A stretch of 54,339 nt of DNA from Rhodospirillales bacterium (lineage in GTDB: Bacteria; Pseudomonadota; Alphaproteobacteria; Geminicoccales; Geminicoccaceae). The stretch spans positions 1-54,339 of the forward strand of contig WFXL01000152.1 in NCBI GenBank assembly GCA_015490605.1, given 5' to 3'. A program made the translations under genes and the position numbers. The notes under the pieces were generated by a model, which made no database searches, had not been told where the DNA came from, and was given only the letters and a program-made list of their open reading frames with translations. Positions 54,182 through 54,339 of this stretch are shown one piece after another (the first letter of the stretch is position 1; the number at the start of each line of letters is the position of its first letter).

Positions 54182-54339
54182 TCAATAGTCGAGATCGACG
54201 ATGAGGGGGAAGTGGTCGGAGGCGTGGGTTTGGTGGTCGATGTGGGCGTGCTGGACGCGGTCGAACAGCCAGGCGGAGAGGAGGATGTAGTCGATGCGTT
54301 TGCCCTGGCAGGTGACACCTTCGCGCTCGTCATGGCCGG
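54182..54339 (-). CDS. Endonuclease/exonuclease/phosphatase-family protein, C-terminal fragment, truncated by window edge
   Basis: Minus-strand translation ...HDEREGVTCQGKRIDYILLSAWLFDRVQHAHIDHQTHASDHFPLIVDLDY*: RIDYIL and SDHFPLIVD motifs of the exodeoxyribonuclease III/EEP fold. Confidence 0.8.
   Translation of the reverse strand, partial: GHDEREGVTCQGKRIDYILLSAWLFDRVQHAHIDHQTHASDHFPLIVDLDY

Overview
High-GC bacterial chromosome window. The gene families and their order (RegB/RegA, the NADH dehydrogenase cluster ending in birA, fused IolC-DUF2090, DUF6867-like protein after livF) suggest an alphaproteobacterium. Left to right: the C-terminal end of a sigma-54 activator, then flhA-flhF-flhG; a ~1 kb gap without credible genes; livHMGF plus a small membrane protein; an orphan PotA-like ATPase (-); a FliB-like lysine-N-methylase; a tract of degenerate ~60-bp-period repeats resembling a decayed type I-E CRISPR array, next to tRNA-Asp(GTC); a complete nuoA-N operon with birA; isochorismatase, YjbQ and CbbY-like genes; a minus-strand block (polyprenyl glycosylphosphotransferase, GT4 glycosyltransferase, RegB-like kinase, two tandem RegA/ActR regulators); hemN (-); a YbhGFSR-like ABC-2 exporter; a YdcF/ElyC-like protein; and a myo-inositol uptake and catabolism locus (ABC transporter, RpiR regulator, iolC/B/D/E, a second Gfo/Idh oxidoreductase, iolG). 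The right edge cuts an endonuclease/exonuclease/phosphatase gene (-). Best leads: (1) the degenerate CRISPR-like repeats beside tRNA-Asp; (2) tandem RegA paralogues whose DNA-binding domains are 123/131 nt identical while the receivers differ; (3) a RegB-like kinase that keeps the redox Cys and GGxxNPF motifs but reads HMLGSPL instead of HELGTPL, in an apparent overlapping operon with exopolysaccharide genes; (4) helically phased GGAA-N6-TTCC operators in the inositol locus. All calls come from reading the sequence; no searches were run.
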